NCBI RefSeq assembly: GCF_900111165.1
Contig: NZ_FOGH01000002.1
Span: 62,001 to 126,000, forward strand
From: Nitrosomonas sp. Nm51
GTDB taxonomy: Bacteria > Pseudomonadota > Gammaproteobacteria > Burkholderiales > Nitrosomonadaceae
Direction: 5' to 3'
DNA: 64,000 nucleotides
The stretch's first letter is position 1; each line of letters opens with the position of its first letter. Shown here one piece after another: positions 46,349-56,976 of this stretch. The position numbers and the translations under genes were made by a program. The notes beneath the pieces are model-generated. The model worked only from the letters and a program-made list of their open reading frames with translations. It was not told the origin of the DNA and searched no databases.

Positions 46349-46785
46349 TTTTTTACGCACCTTTTGAGTTGATTTTATCTAACAATGGTTATAATTATTT
46401 AATCGATACAATTCTGGATTCAATAGTACCTTTTTACCAGAAAGTGTCGATTGTTAAAAATTTCTTGGAACTCTCTCTTGACTCTTACTCTTAATCCAAT
46501 CCTTGGATTCCCTATTTATTAAAAGGTTTTAAAAATTATGATTAATTTGTATCATTTTGTTGCGGAAATTTGATATTGTGTGCACCCGTACATGCAAAGG
46601 TCAGCGTGTATTGCCGATACAAATTTTTTTATTATACATAACCCATTCGGCCATGTAAGCTTTTCTTGAGCGTCATCAGTCACCGGTGTATTTTTTGCCA
46701 AATAGTTAGAGTGTCCGGGCGCAATAGATAGATCTATGTTGTGTATGTTGCACAAAGAAATAAATCAAATAACGAATCATTGATA
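46349..46785. other. Divergent region between the copper genes and the efflux operon
   Basis: About 430 AT-rich bases presumably containing the promoters of both divergent units. No copper-regulator dyad, terminator or small gene could be recognised. Confidence 0.35.
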
Positions 46786-47919
46786 ATGAGAATAATTACC
46801 GTTTCAATATCGGTGTTTGCTGTTTCACTGTTATTATTTGCCTGCAGCAGCGAAACTGCTGAGCGCAAAATGTCCTCTGAAGTTTTGCGCGTTGGCGTGT
46901 TGCAAATAGAGCCGGTCAATGTGCGCCTGAGCGCGGAAACAATCGCCCAGACTGAAGGTGCCAAAGAAATTGAAATTCGTCCCAGAGTAGGGGGCATTGT
47001 GCTCAAACGCCACTATCATGAAGGAATGGCAGTCAAAGCCGGTGAACCGATGTATTTGATTGATCCGGCGCCATTCCGGAAAGTTCTGGCTGAAGTTCAG
47101 GCAGAATTCCTTGAACAGAGCATACAGGCAAAAAAAGCCAAAACCGAAAAGGAGCGGCAGGAAAAACTGGTTGCTGAAAATTTTGTCAGTCAACGGTCGT
47201 ACGATAACGCGGTTGCAGATCTGATGATCGCCGAAGCCGCATTGCATGCGTTAAAAGCACGTGTGCAACAGGCTGAACTGGATTTGTCCTATGCCACGGT
47301 CAGAGCGCCAATTGACGGCATCGCAGGGCGTTCACAGATTTCTGAAGGAACGTTGGTGGCTGCAAACAGCAGTGTATTAACCACGATGGCGCAAATATCA
47401 CCAATCTGGGTGCGTTTTAGTTTTTCCGATAACGAACTTGTCCGTTTTAACGGCCGGCTAAACGAAGGTAATGTAGAAGAGGTTATTCTGATTTTGCCTG
47501 ACGGTACTGAATATTCCGTCAGCGGTGCAATCAATTTTGCCGCAAGTGAAATTGATCCGCTGATCGGCACACAGCAGCTCAGGGCAACATTCGATAATCC
47601 GGACCGCAGGTTGTTGCCGGGACAGTTTGTGCGTGTCCGTGTGATTTCAGGTGAAACTGACGACGTATTTCTGTTGCCGCAAGTGGCTGTGATGACGTCC
47701 GACCTGGGCCGGTATGTCTATGTGGTCGATAATAACAATGTCACCACCACACGCCAGATTACTGTTGGCGAATGGGTCGGCAAAGACTGGATTATTCTGG
47801 AAGGCCTGCAGGCAGGTGATCGGGTCGTTGTCAATAATCTGATCCGGTTGAGTTCCGGAATGACTGTCAATCCCGAATTACTCGATGCTTCGGAAGTTTT
47901 GTCTTCCGGACGCAAATGA
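46786..47919 (+). CDS. RND efflux periplasmic adaptor lipoprotein
   Basis: About 377 residues of the AcrA/MexA family. The lipobox LLLFAC at residues 15-20 gives an N-terminal lipid anchor. A lipoyl-like half (VGGIVLKRHYHEGMAVKAGEP), coiled-coil hairpin (about 80-140), second lipoyl half (YATVRAPIDGIAGRSQISEG) and beta-barrel follow. It bridges the RND permease to an outer-membrane channel. ATG 46786 is chosen to give a compact lipoprotein signal; the frame continues upstream to 46741. The permease gene starts 195 bases later, beyond a MITE-like insertion. Confidence 0.92.
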   Translation: MRIITVSISVFAVSLLLFACSSETAERKMSSEVLRVGVLQIEPVNVRLSAETIAQTEGAKEIEIRPRVGGIVLKRHYHEGMAVKAGEPMYLIDPAPFRKVLAEVQAEFLEQSIQAKKAKTEKERQEKLVAENFVSQRSYDNAVADLMIAEAALHALKARVQQAELDLSYATVRAPIDGIAGRSQISEGTLVAANSSVLTTMAQISPIWVRFSFSDNELVRFNGRLNEGNVEEVILILPDGTEYSVSGAINFAASEIDPLIGTQQLRATFDNPDRRLLPGQFVRVRVISGETDDVFLLPQVAVMTSDLGRYVYVVDNNNVTTTRQITVGEWVGKDWIILEGLQAGDRVVVNNLIRLSSGMTVNPELLDASEVLSSGRK

Positions 47920-47953
47920 GTATAGTCATTGTGCGCCGGCATAAACGATCTTA

Positions 47954-48104
47954 GGGAGTGTCGTCATGCTGTTATGTGCGATTCTGTTTGTTTTTCGAAC
48001 AAAATTCTCGTCGTTTTTGCGCCTTGAATATACTCTGCACGTTTTTCCAAACATTCATCAAAATCCGCACGCGCATAAGTGCACATAACACATGACGACA
48101 CCCC
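47954..48104. mobile_element. MITE-like element, copy A (151 bp), between the RND adaptor and permease genes
   Basis: Ends in inverted repeats of about 25 bases: GGGAGTGTCGTCATG... on the left and ...CATGACGACACCCC on the right, with GTTATGTGC/GCACATAAC inside them. TTA directly flanks both ends, a plausible 3-base target duplication. Internal sequence (ATTCTGTTTGTTTT, ACATTCATCAAAA, CGCACGCGCATAA) recurs in the element at 57222. It has no coding capacity and its right end is 10 bases before the permease ATG. Confidence 0.8.
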
Positions 48105-48114
48105 TTAAGACAGT

Positions 48115-51100
48115 ATGACCAAGTTTTTTATTACACGCCCTATCTTTGCGTCGGTACTGTCAATTATTATCGTACTCGCCGGTATCGCTGCGGCGTTTCA
48201 GTTGCCGATAGCGCAGTATCCTCAAATCACACCGCCCGTTGTTCAGGTAACAGCACGGTTTCCCGGTGCCAGCGCAGAGACGCTGATTAAAACGGTAGCT
48301 GCGCCGATTGAGGAACAGTTGAGCGGCGTGGATGATTTGCTGTATTTCAATTCAAGCGCCGATTCAAGCGGTCAGCTGACCATTACCGTTACATTCGAAA
48401 TCGGTACGGATATCGACCTTGCGACGTTCAATATCAGCAACCGGGTCAATATCGCTCTGCCGCGTCTGCCCGACGAGGTCAGACGATCCGGCATAACCAT
48501 ACAAAAACGTGCCAATGATTTGCTGCTCGTGTTCGCAGTCACGTCAACGAATGAGGCGCATACGCCGTTATTCCTGGGTAATTATATTACCAATCATTTT
48601 CTTGACGAGCTCAAACGAACCGGCGGCGTTGGAGAAGCACGCATTTTTGGAACGCAGGACTATTCCATGCGTATCTGGCTGCAGCCGGACAAAATGGCGC
48701 AACTGGATATTACGACCAGTGATATTGCCGATGCGATCCGTGCGCAAAACGCGCAGTATGCTGCCGGAAAAATCGGCCAGGAACCGGCTCTGGCTGATCA
48801 GCAACTGGTTTATACCGTCACCGCAAAAGGCAGGCTGGCTGAAACAGAGGATTTCGGCAATATTATTTTGCGCGCCGATGGTCAGCGCGGCGTGTTGTAT
48901 CTCAAAGACGTTGCGCGCATCGAACTGGGCGCGCAGGAATATAATATTCAAAACCTTCTGAACGGTGAACCAGGCGTCGGTATTGGAATTTTTTTACAGA
49001 CCGGGGCGAATGCGCTGGATACGGCGGCCGCGATCAAATCCAAAATGGCTGCGCTGCAGCCAACGTTTCCGGACGGCATGCAGTATGTTTTGCCGTATGA
49101 CACCAGCGAATTTGTCAAGGCGTCGATATGGGAGGTTGTCAAGACGCTGCTGGAGGCAATGGTGCTGGTTGTGCTGGTTGTCTATGTTTTTCTGCAAAGC
49201 TGGCGCGCAACGATTATTCCGATTATAGCCGTGCCGATTTCTCTCATCGGTACGTTTGCAGGGCTGTGGCTGTTGGGTTATTCAATCAACACCATGACGC
49301 TGTTTGCCATGGTGCTGTCAATTGGTATTGTCGTGGATGATGCCATTGTCGTACTGGAAAATATCGAACGGCTGATCTCCGAAGAAAAACTGGCGCCGGT
49401 TAACGCAGCAATCAAGGCCATGCAGCAGGTTTCCAGCGCCGTGGTTGCGATGACGCTCGTGTTGGTGGCGGTTTTTGTGCCGGTTGCATTTCTTGGCGGC
49501 ATGGCTGGTGAACTGTACCGCCAGTTTGCCGTCAGCGTCGCTGTGGCAGGTGTGATTTCCGGGATTGTCGCGCTGACACTGACGCCGACTTTGTGCGCCA
49601 TGCTGCTGCACTCTACTCAGCGGCATGCTGCATTTTTTGACTGGTTCAATCGCGCATTCAGCCGATTACGAAATTTTTATGTCAGCATGGTTGATGCTGC
49701 GATACGCCATGTTCTCATCAGTGTGCTGGTGTTTCTTGCCTTTATAGGGGGCGTGAGCTTTTTGTTAAAAATCATACCGGGCAGTCTTGTGCCTTCGGAA
49801 GACCAGGGTTATGTGATTACGGCGGTTATTTTGCCGGACAGCGCCGCGCTGCCGCGCACCATCGCCACGAGTGATGCGATCCGTGTCGAAATTGCAAAAA
49901 ACCCGGATGTTGCTTTTCAGTTCGCTGTAAACGGGCTGGATTTTATCGGTGGCGGCAATAAAACAAATGTGGCGACTGTTTTTACACGAATGACAGATTG
50001 GTCTGAGCGGGAAACGACCGCCGATGATCTGGTCAATGAATTATTTGCCGTGGGCGCGCAGCAAACCGACGGTATGGCCGTTGCATTCAATCCGCCTGCA
50101 ATCCGTGGACTTGGCAGCACCGGGGGCTTCGAGCTTTACGTACAAAGCCGAACAAACACGGATCCGCAGCAGCTTGCCAGGGTTGTAGATGATTTTATGC
50201 GGGCACTGAAGCAGGAACCCAAACTGGCAACGGCCAATACGTTTTACCGTTCCAAAGTGCCGCAGTTTTATGTGTCGGTCGATGAGGCCAAAGCGGTTTC
50301 TCAAGGTGTTGCCATTGCGCATATCTACGAGACACTGCAAAGTACGATGGGGTCGCTTTATGTGAACGATTTTAACCGTTCTGGGCGTACCTACCGCGTG
50401 CAACTGCAGGCTGAAGCCGCTTACCGTATGAAGCCGGAAGACATCGGTAAGGTATATGTACGTTCGAGTACGGGATTGATGGTGCCGTTGTCTGCGCTGG
50501 TACGGATCAAACATATTGTCGGCGCAGAACAATTGGAACGCTTCAACGGTTTACTGTCGGCCAAAGTTATTGGCAGCGGGGTGCCGGGACTGAGTTCGGG
50601 CGAGGCGATTACGCTGATTGAGCAGGTAGCTGATCAGGTTTTGCCGGACGGTTATCAAGTCGCCTGGACGGGCAAGGATTTTCAGGAAAAAAGAACCGGT
50701 GCGGCAGCAGTGTTTGCGTTCAGCCTGGCGATTATCATGGTGTTTTTAATTCTGGCCGCTCAATTTGAAACCTGGGCTTTGCCGCTGGCGGTGATCATGG
50801 CAGTGCCATTTGCCATGGCCGGCGCATTGATCGCTGTACTGTTGCGGGATATGCCCAATGATATTTATTTTCAGATTGGTATGGTGACGTTAATCGGATT
50901 GGCGGCTAAAAATGCGATATTATTAGTTGAATTTGCCAACCAGAAAATGAAGGCGGGTATGGACGCCAAGCGCGCGGCGGTAGAATCTGCGTATCTGCGT
51001 TTTCGCCCCATTGTAATGACATCAATGGCGTTTATCCTGGGTGTGGTGCCATTGGTGATTGCTACCGGCGCGGGTTCGGCCGCACGGCAATCCATGGGGA

Positions 51101-51294
51101 CAGGCGTTTTTGGCGGCATGATTCTGGCTGCATTTGTCGCCACTGTATTTGTTCCATTGTTTTTCTCGTGGTTCGTATCGAAACATAAACCGCTGCATTC
51201 AGCGTTGCGCTGGCGAAAACATGCGCAGAAAAAAACAGATGGCTTACACTATAAACCTGTCCAAAAGGCGGTGCAAACTGCAAAGACTGACTGA
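48115..51294 (+). CDS. RND multidrug efflux permease (HAE1 family)
   Basis: A 1059-residue inner-membrane pump with twelve helices and two large periplasmic loops. MTKFFITRPIFASVLSIII, PIAQYPQITPP and GIVVDDAIVVLENIER (proton-relay aspartates in helix 4) identify the HAE1 branch (AcrB/MexB-like). It pairs with the adaptor upstream; no outer-membrane factor or regulator gene is adjacent. Because the MITE-like element ends 10 bases before the ATG, the ribosome site is formed by element and junction bases (TTAAGA), a weak one. Confidence 0.95.
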   Translation: MTKFFITRPIFASVLSIIIVLAGIAAAFQLPIAQYPQITPPVVQVTARFPGASAETLIKTVAAPIEEQLSGVDDLLYFNSSADSSGQLTITVTFEIGTDIDLATFNISNRVNIALPRLPDEVRRSGITIQKRANDLLLVFAVTSTNEAHTPLFLGNYITNHFLDELKRTGGVGEARIFGTQDYSMRIWLQPDKMAQLDITTSDIADAIRAQNAQYAAGKIGQEPALADQQLVYTVTAKGRLAETEDFGNIILRADGQRGVLYLKDVARIELGAQEYNIQNLLNGEPGVGIGIFLQTGANALDTAAAIKSKMAALQPTFPDGMQYVLPYDTSEFVKASIWEVVKTLLEAMVLVVLVVYVFLQSWRATIIPIIAVPISLIGTFAGLWLLGYSINTMTLFAMVLSIGIVVDDAIVVLENIERLISEEKLAPVNAAIKAMQQVSSAVVAMTLVLVAVFVPVAFLGGMAGELYRQFAVSVAVAGVISGIVALTLTPTLCAMLLHSTQRHAAFFDWFNRAFSRLRNFYVSMVDAAIRHVLISVLVFLAFIGGVSFLLKIIPGSLVPSEDQGYVITAVILPDSAALPRTIATSDAIRVEIAKNPDVAFQFAVNGLDFIGGGNKTNVATVFTRMTDWSERETTADDLVNELFAVGAQQTDGMAVAFNPPAIRGLGSTGGFELYVQSRTNTDPQQLARVVDDFMRALKQEPKLATANTFYRSKVPQFYVSVDEAKAVSQGVAIAHIYETLQSTMGSLYVNDFNRSGRTYRVQLQAEAAYRMKPEDIGKVYVRSSTGLMVPLSALVRIKHIVGAEQLERFNGLLSAKVIGSGVPGLSSGEAITLIEQVADQVLPDGYQVAWTGKDFQEKRTGAAAVFAFSLAIIMVFLILAAQFETWALPLAVIMAVPFAMAGALIAVLLRDMPNDIYFQIGMVTLIGLAAKNAILLVEFANQKMKAGMDAKRAAVESAYLRFRPIVMTSMAFILGVVPLVIATGAGSAARQSMGTGVFGGMILAAFVATVFVPLFFSWFVSKHKPLHSALRWRKHAQKKTDGLHYKPVQKAVQTAKTD

Positions 51295-51369
51295 CCTGAA
51301 GTTTTTTGGTATGACATCAATGAGCAAGTCCTGTGCAGTTACCTGTAACGGGTTTGTTATAATCCGGTT

Positions 51370-53070
51370 ATGAACAGAAGTAAAAAAATTGCTGTTTCCG
51401 ATACAAAAAGCGTACATTTTTTGGGCGACAGCAATATTATACTGGTTGGTATGATGGGCGCGGGTAAAACGACAATCGGCAAGGCGCTGGCCAGTTATAC
51501 GGGTAAGCAGTTTTTTGATTGCGATCATGAAATTCAAAAATGCACCGGCGTAAAAATTCCGGTTATTTTTGAAATTGAAGGGGAAGAAGGGTTCCGCAGA
51601 CGCGAAACGCAGACGTTAAAAAAACTTGTAAGCAAAAACAATATTGTCCTGGCAACCGGTGGTGGCGCAGTACTCAGTCATGAAAACCGCACTGTGCTGA
51701 AACAAAGCGGGATTGTTGTCTATTTAAGGGCATCGGTTAATGATTTGTACCGCCGAACGCGTCATGATAAAAACCGGCCATTGCTGAAGACGGATAATCC
51801 GCGTGAAAAACTGACACAATTGTACCAGCAGCGGGACAAATTTTATCAGCAAACAGCGCACATCATCGTGAATACAACCCGGCAGAATATCCGTCTTCTG
51901 GTCAGGGAACTGGTCAAGCGACTGGCGGCGATTAAACAAACGCAATCAACAACACATATTTACAAACATATGCAAACCATTACGGTTGAATTCTCATCAT
52001 CTGCCGAAACACGGAGTTATCCCATTCATATCGGCAACGGCATTTTAGACCAGACTGAACGCATTACCGCGTGTCTCAAGCAAAAACGCGTAGCCATTGT
52101 CAGCAATACGACAGTTGCGCCGCTGTACCTGGAGAAACTGCGCACCGCGCTGGAAAAGAACGGCGTGCAGTCGATACCGATTATTCTGCCGGATGGCGAA
52201 GTTTATAAGAACTGGGAAACACTGAATCAGATCTTTGATGCACTGCTGAAAAATCATTGCGAACGCACTACAACCGTACTGGCGCTGGGCGGGGGCGTGA
52301 TCGGCGATCTGACCGGATTTGCGGCCGCCACATATTTACGGGGCGTCCCGTTTATTCAGATACCGACCACATTACTGGCGCAGGTGGATTCTTCTGTCGG
52401 CGGTAAAACCGGTATCAATCATGCGTTAGGAAAGAATATGATTGGTGCGTTTTATCAACCGCGAATGGTGATCGCCGACAGCGCAACGCTGGATTCTTTA
52501 CCGGACAGAGAATTGCGCGCCGGTATTGCGGAAATTATAAAATATGGTTTAATCCGCGACCCCGCGTTTTTTGAATGGCTGGAAAAAAATATGCAACGGT
52601 TGCTGTCGCGCGATCCGGCAATACTTAACGATGCGATTCAACGCAGCTGCGAAAATAAGGCGGAAATAGTCGCTGCTGACGAAAAAGAGAGTGGCGTGCG
52701 TGCCTTGTTGAATCTGGGGCATACCTTTGGCCATGCCATCGAAAACGGTATGGGATACGGTATCTGGTTGCATGGTGAGGCTGTGGCTGCCGGTACGGTG
52801 CTGGCAGCCGACTTATCCAGGCGGATGAAATTAATTAACGATACCGACGTTGCGCGTATTCATGCGATTTTTCAGCAGGCCGGTTTGCCGGTCAGTGCTC
52901 CCAGGCTCGAGCCGGAAAAATATCTTGAACTGATGGCGCTGGACAAAAAAGTTTCCGCCGGAAAGACACGTTTTATTGTGTTGAATCGTATCGGCGAGGC
53001 CGTCATGCGCGCGGATATCCCGCCTGAGCTTATCACCGAGACACTGAACGCCTGTATGACGCATGAATGA
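51370..53070 (+). CDS. aroKB: Fused shikimate kinase / 3-dehydroquinate synthase
   Basis: 566 residues. Shikimate kinase occupies about 15-185 (Walker [33 protein letters not shown]). 3-dehydroquinate synthase occupies about 200-563 ([61 protein letters not shown]). The linker (about 185-200) contains a methionine at 51970, but no ribosome site precedes it, so a single bifunctional chain is favoured. The two enzymes serve steps 2 and 5 of the shikimate pathway. In most relatives aroK and aroB are adjacent separate genes. The stop overlaps the dgt start. Confidence 0.93.
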   Translation: MNRSKKIAVSDTKSVHFLGDSNIILVGMMGAGKTTIGKALASYTGKQFFDCDHEIQKCTGVKIPVIFEIEGEEGFRRRETQTLKKLVSKNNIVLATGGGAVLSHENRTVLKQSGIVVYLRASVNDLYRRTRHDKNRPLLKTDNPREKLTQLYQQRDKFYQQTAHIIVNTTRQNIRLLVRELVKRLAAIKQTQSTTHIYKHMQTITVEFSSSAETRSYPIHIGNGILDQTERITACLKQKRVAIVSNTTVAPLYLEKLRTALEKNGVQSIPIILPDGEVYKNWETLNQIFDALLKNHCERTTTVLALGGGVIGDLTGFAAATYLRGVPFIQIPTTLLAQVDSSVGGKTGINHALGKNMIGAFYQPRMVIADSATLDSLPDRELRAGIAEIIKYGLIRDPAFFEWLEKNMQRLLSRDPAILNDAIQRSCENKAEIVAADEKESGVRALLNLGHTFGHAIENGMGYGIWLHGEAVAAGTVLAADLSRRMKLINDTDVARIHAIFQQAGLPVSAPRLEPEKYLELMALDKKVSAGKTRFIVLNRIGEAVMRADIPPELITETLNACMTHE

Positions 53071-54184
53071 GCTGGCGTCCTACGCGGTATCTGAAAAAAA
53101 TTCCCGCGGTCGCATATTTAAAGAACCGCCGCCGACGGGCCGTGGAGAGTTTCAGCGTGATCGTGACCGCATTATCCATTCAAAAGCATTCCGCCGCCTG
53201 GAATATAAAACCCAGGTATTCGTGAACCATGAAGGAGACCTGTTCCGCACGCGCCTGACACACAGCCTGGAGGTCGCGCAAATCGGTCGTTCGATCGCGC
53301 GCAATCTTTGCCTGAATGAGGATCTGGTGGAAGCGATCACGCTCGCGCACGATCTCGGTCATACACCGTTCGGTCACGCCGGACAGGATGCATTGAACGC
53401 GTGCATGAAGGAATACGGTGGTTTCGAACATAATCTGCAGTCACTGCGGGTAATTGATATCCTGGAAGAGCGCTATGCAGCATTTGACGGGTTGAATCTG
53501 TGTTTTGAAACCCGTGCCGGCATCCTGAAACGCGCATCAAAAAATAACGCCCGCAAGCTGGGCGCGGTGGGAGAACGTTTTATTCTAAACAAAAGACCGT
53601 CGCTTGAAGCGCAGCTGGCGAATTTTGCCGATGAAATCGCCTACAACAATCATGATGTTGATGATGGTTTGCGCTCTGGACTGATATCGCTCGAACAGCT
53701 GCGAGAGGTCAGTATCTTTTCCCGGCATTTGGAAGCAGTCATGGCGACGTATCCCGACCTGACCGAACGGCGGTTGATTTACGAAACCGTGCGCTGCATG
53801 ATCAATACCCTGGCGACCGATCTGACCGCGCAAAGCAGACGAAACATCGCTCAGGCGCAATTAGCCAGCTTGGACGATGTGTATCAGGCGCAACCGTTGA
53901 TCGGTTTCAGTGATCCCATCAAACAAGAGCAGCAACAGTTGAAGAAATTCCTGTATGACAACTTATACCTGCATTTTCGCGTCATGCGGATGAGCAGCAA
54001 GGCGTCACATACCATCAAACGCCTGTTCGAGGCGTTCAGCTCCAACGTGCGTCTGCTTCCCGTCAAATATCAGCAAAAATTCGAGCACGAAGGTCATCAG
54101 GCGATTGCCGATTATATCGCGGGCATGACAGACCGTTACGCCATCCGTGAATATCAGCGGCTGTTTGCGATAACACAGGATTAA
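53063..54184 (+). CDS. dgt: Deoxyguanosinetriphosphate triphosphohydrolase-like HD protein
   Basis: A 373-residue HD-domain dNTPase. [15 protein letters not shown] supplies the first His, [14 protein letters not shown] the HD pair, and [15 protein letters not shown] the last aspartate. It hydrolyses dNTPs to nucleoside and triphosphate. The ATG lies inside the last codons of aroKB (8-base overlap), a common aroB-dgt arrangement. The length is that of the short, non-Escherichia-type family. Confidence 0.93.
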   Translation: MNELASYAVSEKNSRGRIFKEPPPTGRGEFQRDRDRIIHSKAFRRLEYKTQVFVNHEGDLFRTRLTHSLEVAQIGRSIARNLCLNEDLVEAITLAHDLGHTPFGHAGQDALNACMKEYGGFEHNLQSLRVIDILEERYAAFDGLNLCFETRAGILKRASKNNARKLGAVGERFILNKRPSLEAQLANFADEIAYNNHDVDDGLRSGLISLEQLREVSIFSRHLEAVMATYPDLTERRLIYETVRCMINTLATDLTAQSRRNIAQAQLASLDDVYQAQPLIGFSDPIKQEQQQLKKFLYDNLYLHFRVMRMSSKASHTIKRLFEAFSSNVRLLPVKYQQKFEHEGHQAIADYIAGMTDRYAIREYQRLFAITQD

Positions 54185-54319
54185 CAGGAAATTGGGTCTT
54201 GACTGTTCCGGTTGCATGGCGTTCTGGCAACCAATTCGCTAAAATACGTTCCTAATGAAAAGCGATTGCGTTTTTTGATTTTTGATAAACACATTCAGTC
54301 GTTTTATGAGGTAAGCAAG

Positions 54320-55048
54320 ATGCGATGTACAGAACCTGAAGCCATAAAACATGGATGGGGTGTCGTGATCACCTGTCTATTGTTCTTCATTTCCGCAACC
54401 ACCGTTCTGGCCTCGGAAAAAGTGATTCATGAGATAGACTTTACCGGACAGGACGAGGGCAGCGCGTTGTCCTGGTTAAAACAACAGGGTTTTGAATTTG
54501 AGCTGAACGCAAAGGCCCTCAATCCACGGTTTGAAAATGACGCCCTGGTGATCAGTACGCAGAACGAGGCGGTCGGGCTGTTTGGTCTGCAGTTGGCGCA
54601 ACAGGATTTTATTCACAATGTCAAACGTGTGGAAATCGTCTGGGGCGTTAACCGGTATCCCGAAGGGGCGGACTGGAATAATGGCATTAACAGTGTGCCC
54701 ATTGCGGTCATGCTGTCGTTCGGTACGAAAAAACTGCCGAGCGGGCTGCCACTTGGCATCAAATCCGCGCCATATTTTTTGAGCCCTTTTATCGGCAAAC
54801 AGGAAGAAAAAGACAAAATGTATACCGGCAAGCTCTGGCGTGAGGGTGGAAGGTATTTTTGTGTGGCCTCGGGCGACCAATCGGGCAAAATCATCACAAC
54901 AGATTTCGAAGTGGACGAGCGCTTCAGGACTGTCTTCAATCAGGAGAAAACGCCGCCGATTACTGCGCTCGCTTTCCAGAAGAATACCAGCAATACGCAA
55001 GGTGCGTCGGAAGCGTTTATCAGAAAGATCAAGTTCTTATCGGAATAG
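54320..55048 (+). CDS. Secreted protein, DUF3047-like
   Basis: About 242 residues from ATG 54320 (GAGGTAAG 5-12 bases upstream; the frame extends further without better signals). A signal peptide (VVITCLLFFISATTVLASE) precedes a beta-rich domain. The layout, with KRVEIVWGVNRYPEGADW, a central aromatic stretch, VDERFRTVFNQEKTPPITALAF and a final NTQGASEAFIRKIKF, recalls DUF3047 proteins. This is a distant impression. It has no recognised catalytic motif; a role in the periplasm is all that can be inferred. Confidence 0.6.
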   Translation: MRCTEPEAIKHGWGVVITCLLFFISATTVLASEKVIHEIDFTGQDEGSALSWLKQQGFEFELNAKALNPRFENDALVISTQNEAVGLFGLQLAQQDFIHNVKRVEIVWGVNRYPEGADWNNGINSVPIAVMLSFGTKKLPSGLPLGIKSAPYFLSPFIGKQEEKDKMYTGKLWREGGRYFCVASGDQSGKIITTDFEVDERFRTVFNQEKTPPITALAFQKNTSNTQGASEAFIRKIKFLSE

Positions 55049-55095
55049 CCGCCGGGCAATGTAAATTCAAGCGCAAATCAAATTATGGTGCGGCA

Positions 55096-55428
55096 TTGAA
55101 AAAAATAAGCTTTTATGTGACCGGAAACGTACAGAACGTCATGTTCAGGCAGACATTTATCCGGGGTGCGCAACAGCGCGAACTTGCAGGCGGCGCCTCG
55201 AACGATGCTAAAGACCCGAATCGCGTGCATTGCTCGCTGGCAGGCAACGCCGCCGCAATCGATGAAATGATCGAGAAACTGCAGGCGGGCAAACCCGTCA
55301 ACTCGTGGCAGGCGCGTGTGGAAGCGTTGCATGTCTACGGCCATTATATTGAATTATCCGAACATCAGGTGACTACCGACAATGTAAACCGGTTTCGCTG
55401 GTCACCTGATGTTGAATTTTATCTATAA
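55096..55428 (+). CDS. Acylphosphatase-like protein
   Basis: About 110 residues. KKISFYVTGNVQNVMFRQTF corresponds to the acylphosphatase signature (G-x-VQ-x-V-x-FR) with the catalytic arginine kept. SND further on supplies the asparagine, and HCSLAGNAAAIDEMIEKLQAG the second half of the fold. It differs from the family by GNVQNVMF in place of GRVQGVGF and by an extra C-terminal 25 residues. The only suitable start is TTG 55096; the upstream codons overlap the preceding gene in another frame. Confidence 0.72.
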   Translation: MKKISFYVTGNVQNVMFRQTFIRGAQQRELAGGASNDAKDPNRVHCSLAGNAAAIDEMIEKLQAGKPVNSWQARVEALHVYGHYIELSEHQVTTDNVNRFRWSPDVEFYL

Positions 55429-55440
55429 TCTATTGATTGC

Positions 55441-56976
55441 TTATGGCAGCACGACCAGTGAATCAAACCAGGCGTTGCCGCTGAGCAGCGCCGGAATTGC
55501 GCAGTCTGAATGACCGCCGGAGAACAGTGTTTCAAGCCTGACATCGGCGCCTGCGGCAGTGAAGTAGTCCATTGCTACCGTGGAATTTTCATACGGCACG
55601 CGATCGTCGTCCAAACAATGATACAGGCGCGTGGGTGAAGTCGGCGTCCAGCGGTATACATCATTGTGCGCAAGCGCCGCTCTCAATGGGTGGTAGCCGC
55701 CGTTTTCCAGCGCTGCCAGCAGGACGGGTGAAAATAAATCGTTGCCAGTTGCCGGCAGCGCTGCATCGATCGTATCGCCATCGTTCGATCCGTCAAACAG
55801 TTCTGGCACAGTAGCGGCGATGTTCTCGTTAAACAGGTTTGCGAGGTTGTCATCAAAGCCGTAAATCTGGTTGTATGCGAGCAGTATGTAGGAAAAGTAC
55901 ATCGGCCTGGGTAACGGATCGTCTGATAACGCCTGCTGCAGCATGGTGCCGGACAAATCGTATGCGCCCGCCATTGGCGCCGAGGCTGTTATCATGAATT
56001 CGTCAGCGTGGTGAGTTTCGATTTCACGCTGTGCGGCCATGGTGGCGTAACCGCCTTCGGAATAACCGGCCAGAAACAACTGTCCGTTGAGCGGAAAGCC
56101 GCTGTTTGCAGCCAGCGAGCGAACAGCACGGATCAGATCGATCACCGGCCATGCCAGCGACTTGGCGTGCATAAACGGATGCAGACCGGCGTTCTCGCCG
56201 AATCCCAAATAATCCGGTGCCGTTACCAGATAGCCGCGCGCGCCCATCAGATACAGCGCCAGATCAACGCCCGTTTCTTCAGGATTGATGCTTGGCGCAT
56301 GGTCGTTGCGGGTAATGGTGCCATGCTGAAAACTCAGCAGCGGCGCGCCCGTCGGTATGCCCGCTGGCACGGCGGCAACGCCGGATGCTGAAACAGGATT
56401 GCCGAGCGCATCCTGCGTCCGGTAGCCGACCCGGTATACGGCAACATCAAAGCGCAGTTCAAATCCAGCGATGGCGGCAATCGGATATTTTTCCGCAATC
56501 TGGTTGACTGTTCTGGTTTCTATCAATGTGACTGAAAGCGGCGTGCCCCTGCCTTCGGTGGCAGAGACCGGCTCGGCATGTGCGATCTGAAACATGTTTC
56601 CGCTGTCATAGGTCAGCGTTGCGTGGTACAGTTCGCCACGGTAGCCGACCAACGGCATGACAATGGTTAGATCTTCGCCGGCCTTCGCAAGCGCTGTTCC
56701 AGGCGCAGCGTTTTTGCGTGCTATTGCTGTATCCAGCCGGAATTCCTGTGCGTCTCCGGTTGCCGCACCCATGAGCACAGAATAGGTTTGTCCACGGTAT
56801 TCTGTCCAGGGCAAATAAAGTTCAAGTTCATCAGACAGCAGCGCGACGGCATGAACTGGCGGCGATATATGCGCGGCTGCCAAAACCCATACAGTTAACA
56901 AATAGAACAGGCAGCTCTGCAGCCAGCGCGGTCGCGGTATGCGAAATGTGAAAGATAAGCGAATAATTCGGTACAT
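55441..56976 (-). CDS. Secreted alpha/beta hydrolase (lipase/esterase-like)
   Basis: 511 residues. A long signal segment (about residues 18-44, ending near HAVA) precedes about 120 residues of beta-rich sequence and a hydrolase domain. Nucleophile elbow AGYSEGGYATM gives Ser near residue 305; VTAPDYLGFGEN and HCLDDDRVPYENS (Asp) and SGGHSDC (His) complete a triad. It resembles secretory lipases or xenobiotic esterases. It converges with the acylphosphatase gene and has no operon partner. Confidence 0.8.
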   Translation of the reverse strand: MYRIIRLSFTFRIPRPRWLQSCLFYLLTVWVLAAAHISPPVHAVALLSDELELYLPWTEYRGQTYSVLMGAATGDAQEFRLDTAIARKNAAPGTALAKAGEDLTIVMPLVGYRGELYHATLTYDSGNMFQIAHAEPVSATEGRGTPLSVTLIETRTVNQIAEKYPIAAIAGFELRFDVAVYRVGYRTQDALGNPVSASGVAAVPAGIPTGAPLLSFQHGTITRNDHAPSINPEETGVDLALYLMGARGYLVTAPDYLGFGENAGLHPFMHAKSLAWPVIDLIRAVRSLAANSGFPLNGQLFLAGYSEGGYATMAAQREIETHHADEFMITASAPMAGAYDLSGTMLQQALSDDPLPRPMYFSYILLAYNQIYGFDDNLANLFNENIAATVPELFDGSNDGDTIDAALPATGNDLFSPVLLAALENGGYHPLRAALAHNDVYRWTPTSPTRLYHCLDDDRVPYENSTVAMDYFTAAGADVRLETLFSGGHSDCAIPALLSGNAWFDSLVVLP

